Below are positions 16,149 through 25,408 of a DNA stretch of 64,000 bases, piece after piece (the first letter of the stretch is position 1; the number at the start of each line of letters is the position of its first letter). A model generated the notes under the pieces. The model was not told the DNA's origin, searched no databases, and saw only the letters and a program-made list of their open reading frames with translations. Both the position numbers and the translations under genes were made by a program. The stretch is from JAAURS01 sp044923475 (GTDB lineage: Bacteria; Cyanobacteriota; Cyanobacteriia; Thermosynechococcales; Thermosynechococcaceae), in assembly GCF_044923475.1 (NCBI RefSeq), contig NZ_CP137338.1, forward strand, positions 3,162,001 to 3,226,000, in the 5' to 3' direction.

Positions 16149-18143
16149 ATGATTCGCATCGTCATTGCGGACGATCAAGCATCAATTCGCCTTGGTCTTG
16201 AAGCTCAATTTAAGTCTTGCCCAGATATTGAGGTAGTTGGAACAGCCCAGGATGGCCTGCAAGCCATCGACCAGGTTGAGAAACTGCGACCGGATGTGTT
16301 GCTTTTAGACCTCATCATGCCTGTCTTAGATGGGTTGGGCGCTGCTGAAGAAATTAACGCGCGCTTTCCCGAAACCAAAATATTAGTACTAACGTCTAAA
16401 AACTCCTTATTGCCCGCATTGCAGGTCGGCGTCCACGGCTATCTGCTGAAGGGAACCCTGCAGGAAGATATCGAAAATGCTATCCGTTCGATATGCAAGG
16501 GGCATTTTCAAATCGGGCCGGGGATTACCGTAGAACCTTTAAAGTCCGACTTAATCGATCCCCCGCCTGCCGAAGAACCATCCGCCATAGGCACCATCGT
16601 CGTAGCGCCTGCAGATAAAGAGAGCGCCCCGGCTGCTCCGGGCAGCAATGCCCTCGTCTTGGCGCCGGGCGGTCGCCTTGCTAAATCGGGGCCGACTGCT
16701 CTCGCACAATTCGACCGGCCCGTACTCCTGCAGCAGTCTCCCCTGTGGTCGCGGGTCATCATTTGGGGACTGGTCGGCAGCACCGCTGCGATCGTGGCCT
16801 GGGCCAGCTTCTTCAAATTTGAAGAAGCCATCCCCGCTACCGGTCAGCTCGAACCCGCAGGAGCGGTTAAAGAAGTTCAAGCTCCCGTCACTGGTGTCGT
16901 TAAAGCCATTCTTGTTAAGGAAGGGCAGCGCGTCAAAAAAGGTGATGTTCTGCTGCGTCTAGACCCTAAAGGGACCCAATCGGAACTGGCTGCCCTAGAA
17001 CAAGTGCGGCGATCGCTGCTCGAAGAAAACGCTTTTTATCGCCAACAGACCGCTGATGAAACGGGTCGGATCGGCCTCACCCCCAGCGCCCCAGTTCCGT
17101 CGCGCATGATCGCCCTCGCCCAGAACCGTCAAGCCCTGCTCGAAGAAAATCAGCTGTATCGCTCCCAAGTGCGCGGCAGCAGTCGAGGCACTTCCCTATC
17201 CCCGGAGCAGCAGTTGCGGCTCCAGTCAAACTTGCGGGAAGAAACCACCCGCGCCAGCGCTGCTCGCCTCGAGACCGAGCAACTGCAAAAGCAACTCGCC
17301 CAAACGAAGATCCAGCAGGAAAGCGCTCGTAAAACCCTAGCCGTCAATGAAGAACTGCTCCAGACTATTTTGCCCGTTGTTGCTTCAGGCGGATTGGCCA
17401 AAATAGAGCAGATCAAGCAAGAAGAAGCTTTACAAAAATCTAAAGCCGAAGTCGAACGACTGGAGCAAGAAGAAAAGCGGCTCGCCTTAACCATTGCTCA
17501 AGCGAACGAAAAACTAGACAATACCGTATCCGTTTCGCGCAAGGACGTGCTCGGGACGCTGTCGATGAATGAAAAGCAGATCGCACAAATTGACAGTCAA
17601 TTTGCAAAAACCATTGTCGAGAACGAAAAACAAATCGCCGAAATCGACAATAAGCTCAACCAAGCCAAATTGACTTTAAATTATCAAGCGATTCAATCGC
17701 CCACGGATGGAATTGTCTTCGATCTCAAACCCAAAGCACCGGGGTTTGTAACCAACCCGAGCGAACCAGTCTTGAAAATCGTTCCCTCCGACAATCTGGT
17801 CGCAAAAGTTTATATCACGAACCGGGATATTGGATTTGTGCGTCCGGGAATGCCCGTAGACGTGAGAGTCGATTCTTTCCCGTTTAGCGAGTTTGGCGAT
17901 ATCAAAGGAACCTTAGTCTCGATCGGTTCCGATGCGCTCCCGCCGACGCAAGTGCGAAACTTTTACAGTTTTCCAGCGAAGGTAAAGCTGAATTCTCAGA
18001 ATCTTAAGGTGCAGAAGCGAAAGCTATCGTTGCAGTCCGGGATGTCGTTGAGCGTGAATATTAAAACGCGCGAGCGAACGGTGATGAGTATCTTTACAGA
18101 TTTGTTCACTGGAGAAATGGAAGGACTGAAACACCTCCGTTAG
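16149..18143 (+). CDS. response-regulator receiver domain fused to HlyD-family membrane fusion protein
   Basis: 664 residues. Residues 1-125 are a NarL-like receiver domain: acidic pocket D8-D9, phosphoacceptor D54 in LLLDLIMP, and a late Lys in GYLLKGT. There is no DNA-binding output domain. A Pro/Ala-rich linker (about 140-190) leads to one membrane helix (about 203-222, IIWGLVGSTAAIVAWASFF). Then comes the adaptor half: lipoyl-like segment QAPVTGVVKAILVKEGQRVKKG, a long coiled coil (about 280-520), the returning lipoyl half YQAIQSPTDGIVFDLKPKAPG and a beta-barrel end with PGMPVDVRVDSFPF. Topology is consistent: receiver in the cytoplasm, adaptor in the periplasm. It should bridge an inner-membrane ABC exporter to an outer-membrane channel; neither is in the window. 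The single ATG 16149 and unbroken frame argue against two separate genes. Confidence 0.85.
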   Translation: MIRIVIADDQASIRLGLEAQFKSCPDIEVVGTAQDGLQAIDQVEKLRPDVLLLDLIMPVLDGLGAAEEINARFPETKILVLTSKNSLLPALQVGVHGYLLKGTLQEDIENAIRSICKGHFQIGPGITVEPLKSDLIDPPPAEEPSAIGTIVVAPADKESAPAAPGSNALVLAPGGRLAKSGPTALAQFDRPVLLQQSPLWSRVIIWGLVGSTAAIVAWASFFKFEEAIPATGQLEPAGAVKEVQAPVTGVVKAILVKEGQRVKKGDVLLRLDPKGTQSELAALEQVRRSLLEENAFYRQQTADETGRIGLTPSAPVPSRMIALAQNRQALLEENQLYRSQVRGSSRGTSLSPEQQLRLQSNLREETTRASAARLETEQLQKQLAQTKIQQESARKTLAVNEELLQTILPVVASGGLAKIEQIKQEEALQKSKAEVERLEQEEKRLALTIAQANEKLDNTVSVSRKDVLGTLSMNEKQIAQIDSQFAKTIVENEKQIAEIDNKLNQAKLTLNYQAIQSPTDGIVFDLKPKAPGFVTNPSEPVLKIVPSDNLVAKVYITNRDIGFVRPGMPVDVRVDSFPFSEFGDIKGTLVSIGSDALPPTQVRNFYSFPAKVKLNSQNLKVQKRKLSLQSGMSLSVNIKTRERTVMSIFTDLFTGEMEGLKHLR

Positions 18144-18647
18144 TCGAGAATGCAGCATTCAAGGAATGAGGGTATGCATCAATTTTTGCGTGCATCTTGA
18201 CAACCCTACGGTTCGCTAGGCTATAAAGGTAAAGCGAATCGTTGCTTCAGCGGTGGGGAAGCGCGAGGGGTCTGTTTTCTTCGTTTTTATCTGAATATTT
18301 CCGTTAAATCTCGGGACGTTTTTATGATATGGCTCAGGCCGAGTTTGGGAATAATACCTTCAGAACGCGATGCGTTTTCGAGTAATTGCCATACAAGCGC
18401 TTAACATGAAGCGCTCGAGTTATTAGTTACTGAATTGGGGGATTGATGGATTGGCTCCTAGCCAGTCTAATTCGGTAACGGAAGCTTCATGTTATGAGAT
18501 AGCTCTACCAACCGTTTTGGTAGGGATATTCCTTGCGTGCTAACTACTTTCGACCGACTTGCTTTCAAATTGCTCGTCATGACAACCTGTCATGGCTGAG
18601 TCGATCGCGAGTCATTTTCCATAACCTATAATTCCTACCCAGAAACT
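18144..18647. promoter_or_regulatory. 504-base leader region without a gene
   Basis: No open frame of note. It contains TTGACA at 18197-18202 and TATAAA at 18222-18227 (19-base spacing, a fair sigma-70-type promoter), an 11-bp inverted repeat TAACATGAAGC (18402-18412) / GCTTCATGTTA (18484-18494) separated by 71 bases, and a short stem CTACCAA/TTGGTAG near 18505-18523. It is the probable promoter and leader for the IS-broken gene starting at 18648. Confidence 0.45.
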
Positions 18648-18707
18648 ATGAATCGGTCTCTAGAAATCCAGGAACTAGCCCTCGTTATTGCCGTTAAGCG
18701 TCAAGAC

Positions 18708-20190
18708 CAATGCCACTGAAATAAGGAGACAAAAAAATCTGCAAGGCATGATTTAGAAGCATCATAGCCTTACAGACCAAAATAATACCTCCTTATCTTA
18801 TGCTGAATCGTGCCGAAATTCTCAAGCAGCAGTTCAATCAGAGTATTGGATTACCTTGGTTGAAGATATTGCCAGCGTCGCGGATTGAAGAAATTTTAGT
18901 AGAAGAAAATATTCAGTATCGAAACTGTGTGTATACGCCGATTGTGACGCTATGGGCACTCCTGTCTCAAGTTTTAGACCCGGATAAAAGCCTCAGCAAT
19001 GCCGTCAAACGGATTACGGCTTGGGTGGGAGCGGCAGGCGGAGACAGCCCCTCCCCTGATACTGGAGCCTATAGTAAAGCCCGTCAACGATTGAGCGAAA
19101 GCGTCTTGCAGCGTCTGATTCCCGATACGGCGGAGTCGTTAGAACAAACGATTCCCTCGACCGAACAATGGTGTGGACTTCGGGTGCGGGTCTATGACGG
19201 TACCACAGTGCTGATGAGCGATACGCCTGCCAACCAAGCCGATTATCCTCAACACAGTAACCAAAAGCCAGGGTGTGGATTTCCCATCGCCAAGCTTGTG
19301 GTGGTCTTCTCCTTAATGACAGGTGCGGTTGTGTCGGCTTGCGTGAGCTGTTTTAAGACCAGTGAGCTGGAATTGAGTCGTCTGCTGTATGCGGACTTAG
19401 TGCCTGGGGATGTAGGGCTCGGCGACCGAGCTTATGGAACTTTTACAGATCTGGCCTTAGTCCAAGCCCAGGGCGCTGATGGGGTGTTTCGTAAGCATCA
19501 TGCCCGTCATAGCGATTTTCGTCGAGGTCAGAAGCTGGGTATTGGAGACCATGCTGTTCGATGGCATAAACCTTCCAAACCTCCTCAACACATGAGTGAG
19601 GAAGACTTTAGCCAGTTGCCAAAGTTTTTAGATGTTCGCGAGGTGTCTATCCTAATCCGTCGTCCAGGTTTTCGAGACCTACGAATCATTATTGTCACGA
19701 CTTTACTCGATGCCAAACGCTATAGTGCCAAGCAGTTAGGTCAACTCTACGGTCTGAGATGGCAGGCGGCTGAGGTTAATTTACGACATCTCAAAACCAC
19801 CTTGGGTATGGAGATGCTCAGCGCCAAAACCCCGCAAATGGTGCGCAAAGACCTCTGGGCACATCTATTGGCCTACAATCTCTTGCGAACCGTCATGCTC
19901 CAGACAGCGCAATCCTCAGAACAAGCCCTATCTCGACTGTCGTTGCAGGGAACTCGACAGCAGTTCCTACAAACAATAGGGTTGTTGGCAATTACAACGC
20001 AAAAGATACAGCAAAATTTGTATCGAGTTCTAATGGAGGTTGTAGCAAAGGACTTGCTGCCTTTGAGAGTTTTTCGGTCTGAACCCAGAGTGCTAAAACG
20101 TAGGCCAAAGCCATTTGCGCGAATGAATAAACCTCGTGCTGTTCTCAAAGCTGCTCTAGTAAATTGATTTAGCTTATTTCAGTGGCATTG
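18708..20190 (+). mobile_element. complete IS4-family insertion sequence
   Basis: 1,483 bp with perfect 18-bp terminal inverted repeats: CAATGCCACTGAAATAAG at 18708 and CTTATTTCAGTGGCATTG ending at 20190. It is flanked by an 11-bp direct repeat AGCGTCAAGAC (18697-18707 and 20191-20201), the target duplication length expected for IS4-like elements. The intact ends, perfect duplication and unbroken transposase suggest a recent insertion. A 126-bp remnant of the same element's left end is at 51741-51866. Confidence 0.95.
18800..20167 (+). CDS. IS4-family DDE transposase
   Basis: 455 residues, complete. The catalytic pattern is visible: first Asp in RVYDGTTVLMSDTP (about residue 133), second in LGDRAYGTF, and the C-terminal Y-x-x-R-x(4)-E-x(6)-K box in YGLRWQAAEVNLRHLK with the Glu. 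It fills most of the IS and starts 92 bases inside the left end. The basic C-terminus (RRPKPFARMNKPR) is usual for the group. Confidence 0.93.
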   Translation: MLNRAEILKQQFNQSIGLPWLKILPASRIEEILVEENIQYRNCVYTPIVTLWALLSQVLDPDKSLSNAVKRITAWVGAAGGDSPSPDTGAYSKARQRLSESVLQRLIPDTAESLEQTIPSTEQWCGLRVRVYDGTTVLMSDTPANQADYPQHSNQKPGCGFPIAKLVVVFSLMTGAVVSACVSCFKTSELELSRLLYADLVPGDVGLGDRAYGTFTDLALVQAQGADGVFRKHHARHSDFRRGQKLGIGDHAVRWHKPSKPPQHMSEEDFSQLPKFLDVREVSILIRRPGFRDLRIIIVTTLLDAKRYSAKQLGQLYGLRWQAAEVNLRHLKTTLGMEMLSAKTPQMVRKDLWAHLLAYNLLRTVMLQTAQSSEQALSRLSLQGTRQQFLQTIGLLAITTQKIQQNLYRVLMEVVAKDLLPLRVFRSEPRVLKRRPKPFARMNKPRAVLKAALVN

Positions 20191-20882
20191 AGCGTCAAGA
20201 CCCTTCTCTTCTCACTCCTGATTTTCTCCGCTATAGCGGAATCGTACCGCAGGCATGGGAAGTCTCCCGCGAACCCGTGCGCGCCCAGCAGGTGGCTCAA
20301 GTGAGCTATCAAAACGGGGTTTCTCTCGTCGCTTATCCAGACCGTACTGTATTGGTCGAGTCCTTGAGCGACAAGACGTACGAAAACGTCGAAATCCCTA
20401 CTGTTGCTCGGCGCTACGGCGAGGTCCTTCGCAATATGGACTATCAAGCGGTTGGGGTTAATTTCCGAGGCTATGTTGCTTTCTCGGAAGAAGGTGCCCA
20501 CGACTACATGTGCCAGACCTTACTCTCTCCTGGCGCTTGGCAGCAGGTCGGCACTCAACCGATGCGGGCTGGGTTGAATCTGGTCTATACCTTCGAGCGC
20601 AATCAACTGAATTTGAGCGTACAAGAAGCGATGCTCCAGTTGCCGGAGCAAGAGCGCTTACCCGTCGTACTCTTCACTGCGAACTTTGAGACACAACTTC
20701 AGGCTGCAACTGAGGCCGAGCGTTTGGTGCAGGTACAGCAGGCCCTTGAAGGATGGCGTACCGATCTAGCTACTTATCAAGAGGTTGTGGATCAATTTTT
20801 GAATGCTGAAACGGCAAACTTGATTCCCATGCCTGCAATGCCTGTCTGAGAGATGACTTTAAAGCTCTCGCAAACATTGCCC

Positions 20883-20955
20883 TCTCCCCCCTAACCTCCC
20901 AATTTTGGGAGAAAAGACCCTAATTCTTGGTTGTCTCCCCCCATTTTTGGCAGGG
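20883..20955. repeat. decayed copy of the C/G-rich inverted repeat
   Basis: Segments CCCCCTAACCTCCCAATTTT and TGTCTCCCCCCATTTTTGG, with ACCCTAATTCTTGG between, correspond to the better-preserved element at 10331-10417 but the right arm is truncated. It lies between the IS-broken gene and the giant gene. Confidence 0.5.
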
Positions 20956-21011
20956 ATGAGTGAGACTTCTTAAACTGCCTCTAAAGGCTAACTCTATCTA
21001 TGGACAACGGT

Positions 21012-21079
21012 TATGGGGTGCATCTTGCTGATGCATCCCACAGCTTGTGGTGTCAAAGGTCGCGCAAAATTGCGCGATA
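21012..21079 (+). promoter_or_regulatory. two hairpins in the leader of the giant gene
   Basis: GGGGTGCATC/GATGCATCCC (9 of 10 pairs) around 21013-21041 and CGCGCAA/TTGCGCG around 21061-21076 lie 40-110 bases before the ATG 21120. They may influence transcription or translation of the giant gene. The space 20850-21119 holds no gene apart from these and the repeat at 20883. Confidence 0.35.
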
Positions 21080-21119
21080 AACTCAAGAGCTTTTTATTAC
21101 ATTCACTAGCAGCAATCCT

Positions 21120-24100
21120 ATGGAACGTCTGGACCCAGCGCAGCCGATTCTCAACAATTCCGGTGCCCTTGATGCCGGAGCGAATCAGCAAAACGCTTTT
21201 GTCGATCCGTCTCAGATCGGGAGTTCTAGCCCCCCTCAACCGGGACAAGAAAGTCTGCCGATTGTAGGGCCAGATTTGGTTCCTATAGATGCGGCTAGTG
21301 TTTTACCTATTTTTCCGCTCCTAAAGGATGGGGGCGAATTTTTATCTCAAGATTCTTTGGGCAGTAATACGCCTGAGGGGATAGATCCGCTCACAGGCAG
21401 TCCACTGACGACCGATACCGACGTTTCTGTTCTGTTAGCATCTTTAATTGCGACGGAGACGGTGTTGGCGGAAGCGAAAATGCAGGCTGCAACGCTCCTG
21501 TCTCAGTGGCTGGACAGCCCTGTGCTATTGGACAATCTGCATGAGGCGTTTGGGGAAAGCTGGAACCCCAACGATGCGGAAGCTTTAGTGAAAGACTTGG
21601 CGAGCGGTAATGGTTGGCCGGAATTTGTGGTCCTTGAGGGCAACGTACTAGACGCCAATGGTGCCTTTAGCCAGGAGACGAATACGATTTATGTGTCTAA
21701 TGATTTTCTGAATCGAAATGCAGGCAACCCGAGTGCGGTTACTTCGGTTCTTTTGGAAGAAGTTGGCCACTATATCGATTCAAAGCTGAACGCGACGGAT
21801 TCTCCTGGGGATGAGGGACAGCTTTTTGCGGCGCTGGTGCTAGGGAAAACCCTGGACGATCGATCGCTTTTGGCGATTCAAGCTGAAGACGATCACCGGA
21901 TATTGATTCTGAATGATCAGAATTTAGAAATAGAAGAATCTTCGATTACTGGCGGAAGTGGAAACGACACTCTGATTGGTACCGCTGGCAATGACCAGCT
22001 TTCTGGTGGAGATGGCGACGATACAATTAACGCGGGGTTAGGCATCGACAATGTTGATGGTGGAGCAGGCAATGACTTGCTGATTGTCGATTATTCTAGC
22101 AACACCTATGTAGGACCAGGTCTCAATGCAGGTGTCAGCAGCTCAGTATCCAGCAATGGGACAGGAGGTTCCAACGGTTCTTACTTTGCCTATAGAGCAA
22201 GTGACTATGGTAACTACGACCAAGTCAACTTTTCCAATATCGAACGCTTTGAGATTACTGGTACGGTTGCTAACGACACTCTCACCACTGGAGCGGGTAA
22301 CGACATCATCATCGGTGGAGCAGGCAACGATACCGTTAATGCTCAAGGTGGAAACGATCGCCTAATTGGTGTCAATCAAAAAGCTATTACACCTGGGTTA
22401 GGAGAAATCGACACTCTCAATGGCGGTACAGGTAGTGACATCTATGTTATTGGTAATTCTGTCACAACCTTTTATGATGATGGCAATACTACGACTGCTG
22501 GGGTAAATGATTACGTTCGAATTGTTGGATTTAACTCCAGCGAAGACTTGATTCAACTAACAGGGCCAAAAAGTAACTACATCTTAGGTACATCTCCCGT
22601 TGCAGGAGTTACTGGCACTGCCGTCTTCATCAATAAACCAGATGGTGAACCCGATGAACTAATTGCCATTATTGAAGGCGTCACTGGTTTAAATCTTGCT
22701 TCCAACGTCTTCATTGAAGCCCAAAACGAATCCGGTTTATTCTCCTTCAGCCAACCAACCTTCAGCACGCTAGAAAGTAGCAACGCTACGGTTACGATCG
22801 CACGAGAACTCGGAAGCTTAGGCGCAGCGAGCGTGACGTTGGATCTGACAGATGGGACAGCCACTGCCCCCAATGATTACAGTAATAATTCCATTACGGT
22901 GAACTTTGCAGATGGAGAAACCAGCAAAGTTGTTACGATTCCGATTATTAACGACACCGCCTACGAGTTAAATGAAACCGTCAACCTGACGCTGATCAAT
23001 CCCACAGGTGGTGCCGCCTTGGGTGCCCAAAAAGCCGCTACCCTAACCATCGTTGATAACGATGCCCAACCAGGCACCGTTGAATTCGGCACCACTACCT
23101 ATAGCGTCAACGAAAACGGCACACCCATCACGGCTGTCACACTTGTCCGTACTGGCGGAAGCGATGGAGTTGTGAGTGTCACCCTCACCCCCTCGAATAG
23201 TACAGCTAACACACCTTCTGACTTCAGCAGTAGCCCTATCACGGTTAACTTTGCCAATGGCGAAACCACGAAAACGGTTAACATTCCCATTGTTAACGAC
23301 AGTCTCTTTGAAGGCAACGAGACAATCAACTTGGCCCTGAGCAATCCCACGGGCGGGACGGCTCTGGGTACACAGACAGCAGCGACATTAACAATTGTCG
23401 ATAACGATGCTCAACCGACGATCACGATCGCCCCCGCAATACTAAGCCAGAATGAGGGAGATGGCGGCACCACAGCCTTAGTCTTCGCTGTTAGTCTCAG
23501 TAATCCCAGCACTCAAACCATCACTGTCAACTTTGCAACTAGCAATGGAACTGCAACATCAGGAGTAGACTATGTTGCTAGCAGCGGCACCCTCACCTTC
23601 AACCCTGGGGAAACCAATCAGACCATCACCGTGCTGGTGAATGGAGACATGATATTTGAGCCGAATGAAAGCTTTAGCATTAATCTCACAAGCCCAACAA
23701 ATGCCACTCTAGGAACGACCATTAGTGGCAATGCAACTATTGTCAATGATGATATTGCACCGCTACAACCAGGAACCCTCGCCTTTAGTGCTGTCACTTA
23801 TAGCGTCAATGAAAACGGTATACCTATACCTACCATCACCATTGTTCGTGAGGGTGGAAGCGATGGAGCTGTCAGCGTTACCCTCGCGCCATCTGACGGA
23901 ACAGCGAATGCGCCGTCAGACTTTATCAATAACCTCATTACAGTTAATTTTGCGAATGGCGAAACCAATAAAACGGTGACGATTCCGATCGCAGATGACT
24001 CCCTATCTGAGTCAGCAGAGACCATTAATCTGGCACTGATTAATCCAACTGGAGGCGCAACAATTGGTGCTCAGAGTAGCGCCACATTAACGATTCTCGA

Positions 24101-25388
24101 TAACGATACCCTTCCTGACTTGGCAATCTCTGGCGCTGCGCCAGCAACCATGAGTTTAGGCGAGACTGCCAGCGTGTCTTGGAACGTTACGAACCAAGGG
24201 ACATTAGCATTGAATGGAACTCCACCCAAAGATGCGGTTTACCTCTCCAACGACACCACCTTAGATAACTCTGATATTCTTCTAGCTCAGGCATCTGGAC
24301 CCAATGCTTTGCCCATAGGAGACAGCTATAGTCAGGCGGCAAATATTACCCTAAATGATGCCACCCAGGGCGATCGCTATTTGTTATTTGCTACAGATGT
24401 CGATGGCCATGTTCTAGAAAGTAACGAGAATAATAACGTATTTGCTCATCCCATTACTCTACAAGCACCAGATTTAAGCGTTTCTAACGTCTCCCTTGCC
24501 GACGCGACACTCAAGCAACCTGGACAAAAGACCACAGTTAACTGGACCGTAAGCAACTCAGGAACCTCAGAGGCTAAAGGTACTTGGATTGACCGAGTTT
24601 ATCTATCAGCTAATGGAACGGTTAATAGTGCCATATTACTAGCCAGCGTCACACGCAATACCCCGCTTGCTGTAGGAGAAGTTTATACGGCCTCTACTCA
24701 AATTACACTGCCCGTCGTTTCCGATGGCAACTACCGCATCATTGTAGTTGCAGATGCAAACAACAGTCTCCTAGAGGGAACAGGCGAAAGTAATAATCAG
24801 CAGGTTTCTACTGATACGATATCCATCGGTCATCCCGATCTAGTTGCCGCAATTACCTCCCCTGCCAGTGTCGCCACCTCTGGAACAACCCTTCCCTTTA
24901 ATTGGCGCGTGACGAACCAAGGCTCCGCTGAAACCCTAACTGCTTGGACCGATCGCATTTACCTCTCCAACAACGCTACCTTCGACGCCAACGATTTACT
25001 ACTAGGCCAAGTCAACGCGCCGAACCTCCTCGCCCCAGGCGCAAGCTACGATGCCCGAGCCGATCTGAATATTCCCCTGGATGCGAGTGGAAATCGCTAC
25101 CTCCTCCTCGTAACCGATGCAGGCAACACCGTCCCAGAACAAGGTGACGAGAATAACAATACCGTTGCCAGCGCGATCGCCATTACCCTAGCTCCCTACG
25201 CCGATCTCGCCCCAACATCCGTCACCATTCCAGCGCTGGTGATTGGCGATCCGGCCACCGTCTTAGTGGGTTGGACTGTCACCAATCAAGGGACTGGCGT
25301 TGGCATTATAGCACTACGGATTTTGCTTAGGACGCACTGCTTAATCAAATCCTTACTGCTCAAAGCGGGCTATTTACAAACGTCTTAA
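21120..25388 (+). CDS. giant gene fragment 1: EEVGH protease-like head, RTX, Calx-beta, CARDB
   Basis: 1,422 residues, the last 26 from the MITE (ALRILLRTHCLIKSLL...). ATG 21120 is the first start after the leader. A low-complexity head is followed by a cyanobacterial protease-like region whose LLEEVGHYIDSKLN (about 21750-21790) keeps an E-E-x-G-H-x-x-D pattern with DSPGDEGQLFAAL. RTX-type nonapeptides GGSGNDTLIGTAGNDQL and GAGNDIIIGGAGNDTV lie at 21955-22100 and 22260-22450 and should bind calcium. Four Calx-beta modules follow (about 22735-24110), each with VNENG/NETVNLTL and ending DND. CARDB modules begin at about 24118, 24472, 24838 and 25202, the last cut by the MITE. As it stands the gene still encodes a complete RTX-bearing protein that could be secreted. 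Confidence 0.85.
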   Translation: MERLDPAQPILNNSGALDAGANQQNAFVDPSQIGSSSPPQPGQESLPIVGPDLVPIDAASVLPIFPLLKDGGEFLSQDSLGSNTPEGIDPLTGSPLTTDTDVSVLLASLIATETVLAEAKMQAATLLSQWLDSPVLLDNLHEAFGESWNPNDAEALVKDLASGNGWPEFVVLEGNVLDANGAFSQETNTIYVSNDFLNRNAGNPSAVTSVLLEEVGHYIDSKLNATDSPGDEGQLFAALVLGKTLDDRSLLAIQAEDDHRILILNDQNLEIEESSITGGSGNDTLIGTAGNDQLSGGDGDDTINAGLGIDNVDGGAGNDLLIVDYSSNTYVGPGLNAGVSSSVSSNGTGGSNGSYFAYRASDYGNYDQVNFSNIERFEITGTVANDTLTTGAGNDIIIGGAGNDTVNAQGGNDRLIGVNQKAITPGLGEIDTLNGGTGSDIYVIGNSVTTFYDDGNTTTAGVNDYVRIVGFNSSEDLIQLTGPKSNYILGTSPVAGVTGTAVFINKPDGEPDELIAIIEGVTGLNLASNVFIEAQNESGLFSFSQPTFSTLESSNATVTIARELGSLGAASVTLDLTDGTATAPNDYSNNSITVNFADGETSKVVTIPIINDTAYELNETVNLTLINPTGGAALGAQKAATLTIVDNDAQPGTVEFGTTTYSVNENGTPITAVTLVRTGGSDGVVSVTLTPSNSTANTPSDFSSSPITVNFANGETTKTVNIPIVNDSLFEGNETINLALSNPTGGTALGTQTAATLTIVDNDAQPTITIAPAILSQNEGDGGTTALVFAVSLSNPSTQTITVNFATSNGTATSGVDYVASSGTLTFNPGETNQTITVLVNGDMIFEPNESFSINLTSPTNATLGTTISGNATIVNDDIAPLQPGTLAFSAVTYSVNENGIPIPTITIVREGGSDGAVSVTLAPSDGTANAPSDFINNLITVNFANGETNKTVTIPIADDSLSESAETINLALINPTGGATIGAQSSATLTILDNDTLPDLAISGAAPATMSLGETASVSWNVTNQGTLALNGTPPKDAVYLSNDTTLDNSDILLAQASGPNALPIGDSYSQAANITLNDATQGDRYLLFATDVDGHVLESNENNNVFAHPITLQAPDLSVSNVSLADATLKQPGQKTTVNWTVSNSGTSEAKGTWIDRVYLSANGTVNSAILLASVTRNTPLAVGEVYTASTQITLPVVSDGNYRIIVVADANNSLLEGTGESNNQQVSTDTISIGHPDLVAAITSPASVATSGTTLPFNWRVTNQGSAETLTAWTDRIYLSNNATFDANDLLLGQVNAPNLLAPGASYDARADLNIPLDASGNRYLLLVTDAGNTVPEQGDENNNTVASAIAITLAPYADLAPTSVTIPALVIGDPATVLVGWTVTNQGTGVGIIALRILLRTHCLIKSLLLKAGYLQTS

Positions 25389-25408
25389 CATGCTCTCGTA
25401 GGGCTATA
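25307..25408. mobile_element. 102-bp MITE, copy 2, inside the giant gene
   Basis: Same 102 bases as copies 1 and 3, TA at both edges. It is inserted in a CARDB module after VTNQGTGVGI. It terminates the upstream frame with 26 element-encoded codons ending at TAA 25386-25388 and leaves the downstream frame shifted by one. Excision of the 98-bp core plus one TA exactly repairs the module. Confidence 0.95.

Larger units (their letters stand above)
18648..20849 (+). pseudogene. conserved cyanobacterial hypothetical gene interrupted by an IS4-family element
   Basis: The 5' piece (18648-18707) reads MNRSLEIQELALVIAVKRQD and stops at the IS. After the IS the same frame continues at 20191 with a duplicated KRQD and then PSLLTPDFLRYSGIVPQ. 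Removing the IS and one target copy gives an uninterrupted protein of about 236 residues, with YQNGVSLVAYPDRTVLVESL, RYGEVLRNMDYQAVGVNFRG and TLLSPGAWQ as conserved-looking blocks. I do not recognise a function. Its position between the HlyD fusion and the giant secreted protein suggests a role in that secretion locus. A downstream ATG (20277 frame) could still give a 190-residue fragment. Confidence 0.75.
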
